Below, in pieces: positions 7,832 to 9,014 of a stretch of DNA of 9,014 bases. The position numbers were made by a program, and so were the translations under genes. The stretch covers positions 1 through 9,014 of the forward strand of contig JAJYLM010000079.1 in assembly GCA_021787655.1 (NCBI GenBank). The letters run 5' to 3'. This DNA comes from a bacterium (lineage in GTDB: Bacteria > JAMCPX01). Within the stretch, counting starts at the first letter, position 1, and every line of letters begins with the position of its first letter. The notes under the pieces are model-generated. The model was given only the letters and a program-made list of their open reading frames with translations. It was not told the DNA's origin and made no database searches.

Positions 7832-8188
7832 CTATTTTCCGGTATTGCCGACCTTGTCGGCCGACGTCGCCTGATTGGCAATTGAATACCCCGAGATATG
7901 GGCCTTTTCAACCTTGATCCGGACACCATCCGCGATCTCGATCGTCAGGGCGTTGTCCGCGATACCGGTTATCTTGCCATAGATACCGCTCGATGTAATG
8001 ACCTCGTCCCCCTTTTTCAGGTTCGACAGGAATTCCTGGTGCTTTTTTACCCGTTTCTGCTGGGGCCGAATCAACAGCAGCCAGAATATGAAAAAGATGA
8101 TGATCAGCGGTAAAAACATACTCATCAATCCGGACATTCCTCCCTGTGGTGCGGCCGCAGCCCCTGCTGCATAAGCGATTGTATCCAT
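7832..8188 (-). CDS. yajC: Preprotein translocase subunit YajC
   Basis: YajC is a small inner-membrane protein that associates with SecDF and YidC at the SecYEG channel; it supports export but is not essential in E. coli. The 118-residue product has a short alanine/glycine-rich N-terminus, one membrane helix (about 22-41) and the hallmark LIRPQQKRVKKHQEFLSNL (39-57). The conserved cytoplasmic core follows: KKGDEVITSSGIYGKI (58-73) and ADGVRIKVEKAHIS (86-99). AAGGAG lies seven bases upstream of the ATG. It is the first gene of the leftward set and is separated from the HD-domain gene by 51 bases with no visible signal. Confidence 0.96.
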   Translation of the reverse strand: MDTIAYAAGAAAAPQGGMSGLMSMFLPLIIIFFIFWLLLIRPQQKRVKKHQEFLSNLKKGDEVITSSGIYGKITGIADNALTIEIADGVRIKVEKAHISGYSIANQATSADKVGNTGK

Positions 8189-8236
8189 TTTGTTTCTCCT
8201 TATTATAATTTTATCCCGTCAGATACTCATGACAGC

Positions 8237-8256
8237 TCTGCAGAATCAAGACGTCT
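8237..8256. repeat. Two adjacent 8-base palindromes in the yajC leader
   Basis: TCTGCAGA (8237-8244) and AGACGTCT (8249-8256) are perfect palindromes with centres 12 bases apart, sharing AGA/TCT half-elements. They lie downstream of the candidate yajC promoter, where a repressor site or RNA fold could act. Such short palindromes also arise by chance. Confidence 0.2.
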
Positions 8257-8309
8257 GTTCCCTCCTGATGGCACGTTTCTGTCCCTGTCACTTCCAACGT
8301 AACGCATCT

Positions 8310-8338
8310 AAGCTAAATGAACTATTTTATCTTGTCAA
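8310..8338 (-). promoter_or_regulatory. Candidate sigma-70 type promoter for the yajC gene set
   Basis: A perfect TTGACA (8338-8333) on the minus strand is followed after 17 bases by TAGCTT (8315-8310), three of six matches to the -10 consensus. The spacer is A/T-rich. Transcription would start near 8303, giving a leader of about 115 bases before yajC. Spacing and -35 are as in the candidate before rpoZ, and both spacers run into ATTTAG at the -10. The weak -10 keeps confidence modest. Confidence 0.35.
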
Positions 8339-8390
8339 TTAAAGGACACATCTCCTTGCAATTTTACCGGGTTATATTAAGGAAGAGGTG

Positions 8391-9014
8391 ATGCGAAAAC
8401 ATTTACCTGTAATCCTGTCGTTATGCTTCCTGATCTGCATTTTTTTTTCAAAAGACCTTGTTTCCCGGCATACTGTCTTCGCCCCGCTTGATATGATCTA
8501 TCTCTACGCCCCCTGGAATGCCGATAAAAAGATTATTCCGGAGAACTTTCAGCAGGCTGATGCGCTCTATCAGTTTATTCCGTGGAGAATGTATGCTTAT
8601 GAACAGCTCAAACAGGGCAACTTCCCGCTCTGGAACCCGTACGAATACGGCGGCATACCCTTCTTTGCGAACGACCAATCCGGGGTATTGTCACCCTATA
8701 ACCTTGCCGGACTGGCCTTTCCGTTCACACGAGGCTTTTTGATCAGTGCCCTCCTGAAACTGCTGGTGGCCGCGGCCGGTATGTATGTTTTCCTGAACCC
8801 GTTCTCATTGAACCCAGCTTCCTGCCTGATCGGCAGTATAGCATATACCTTTTCAGCACTCATGGTCACCTGGCTTTATCACCCCCTGTCTGCGGTTACC
8901 TCATTCTTCCCGTGGCTGCTGTGGGCCTTTGAGCGGCTCTACCGCTCCACGATCAGCGGCACAGCTGTTCACCGCATCACCGTCCTGTCAGGAGCATCCG
9001 CTCTGACTGCGCTT
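8391..9014 (+). CDS. YfhO-like polytopic membrane protein, N-terminal part (gene cut by window edge)
   Basis: The reading frame is open from the ATG for 208 codons to the window edge. A hydrophobic helix (about 5-20) is followed by an external-type loop with PWNADK (41-46), D57, QFIPWRMYAYEQLKQG (61-76) and FPLWNPYEYGGIPFFAN (78-94). Helices follow at about 115-135, 144-162 and 166-182. This arrangement (QF.PWR, then PLWNP, then G.PF.AN.QS) is characteristic of large YfhO-related proteins, thought to be GT-C fold glycosyltransferases using lipid-linked sugars. Full members usually exceed 600 residues, so most of the gene is missing. GGAAGAGG immediately upstream (8381-8388) supports the start. 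It is divergent from yajC and unrelated to it in function. Substrate is unknown. Confidence 0.8.
   Translation, partial: MRKHLPVILSLCFLICIFFSKDLVSRHTVFAPLDMIYLYAPWNADKKIIPENFQQADALYQFIPWRMYAYEQLKQGNFPLWNPYEYGGIPFFANDQSGVLSPYNLAGLAFPFTRGFLISALLKLLVAAAGMYVFLNPFSLNPASCLIGSIAYTFSALMVTWLYHPLSAVTSFFPWLLWAFERLYRSTISGTAVHRITVLSGASALTAL

Noticed and set aside
7744..7929. 61-codon minus-strand frame across the yajC-HD junction
   Set aside because: It overlaps the end of yajC and the start of the HD gene out of frame, is arginine-rich without any motif, and has no ribosome site.
8202..8207. Perfect TATAAT on the minus strand just upstream of yajC
   Set aside because: The -35 position reads ATGAGT, and the start site would fall in the ribosome-binding site. 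It is more likely ordinary A/T-rich sequence before a start codon.
8356..8378. TTGCAA and TATATT as a promoter for the plus-strand membrane-protein gene
   Set aside because: The boxes are only 11 bases apart, incompatible with a sigma-70 promoter, and no better pair was found.

Overview
The window looks like a chromosomal housekeeping region of a Gram-negative bacterium with roughly 50% GC. The protein sequences (classical YajC, a long SecD half, a bifunctional Rel with RFKD motif, a 70-residue omega subunit) and the gene order suggest the former Deltaproteobacteria (Desulfobacterota) or a neighbouring phylum. That placement is an impression from sequence style, not a database result.

Almost everything lies on the minus strand, so it is best read from right to left. 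From about 8188 down to 1 the genes are yajC (translocon accessory protein), a stand-alone HD-domain phosphohydrolase, a fused secDF (proton-driven export motor), recJ (single-strand exonuclease), rpoZ (RNA polymerase omega), a bifunctional rel/spoT-type (p)ppGpp synthetase/hydrolase and the first 76 codons of a RidA-family deaminase. Two junctions overlap and are probably translationally coupled: secDF/recJ share one base (TAATG), and rel/ridA share four (ATGA). The largest gap inside the series is 99 bases, so most or all of it could be one transcript. A possible extra promoter sits at the recJ/rpoZ junction.

The genes form two functional blocks. The first (yajC, HD, secDF, recJ) combines protein export with DNA repair. 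The second (rpoZ, rel, ridA) combines RNA polymerase, the stringent-response alarmone and removal of reactive enamine/imine metabolites. A 202-base divergent region (8189-8390) separates this set from a plus-strand gene that runs off the right edge. That gene encodes the N-terminal 208 residues of a YfhO-like multi-spanning membrane protein, probably a GT-C type glycosyltransferase.

I see no tRNA, rRNA, CRISPR array, insertion sequence, phage gene or attachment site. The window is mostly ordinary. The points worth a second look are the seamless SecD-SecF fusion, the uncharacterised HD protein between yajC and secDF in the same gene set as Rel, two similarly built candidate promoters, and small palindromes in the yajC leader. 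I do not see an undescribed system here.
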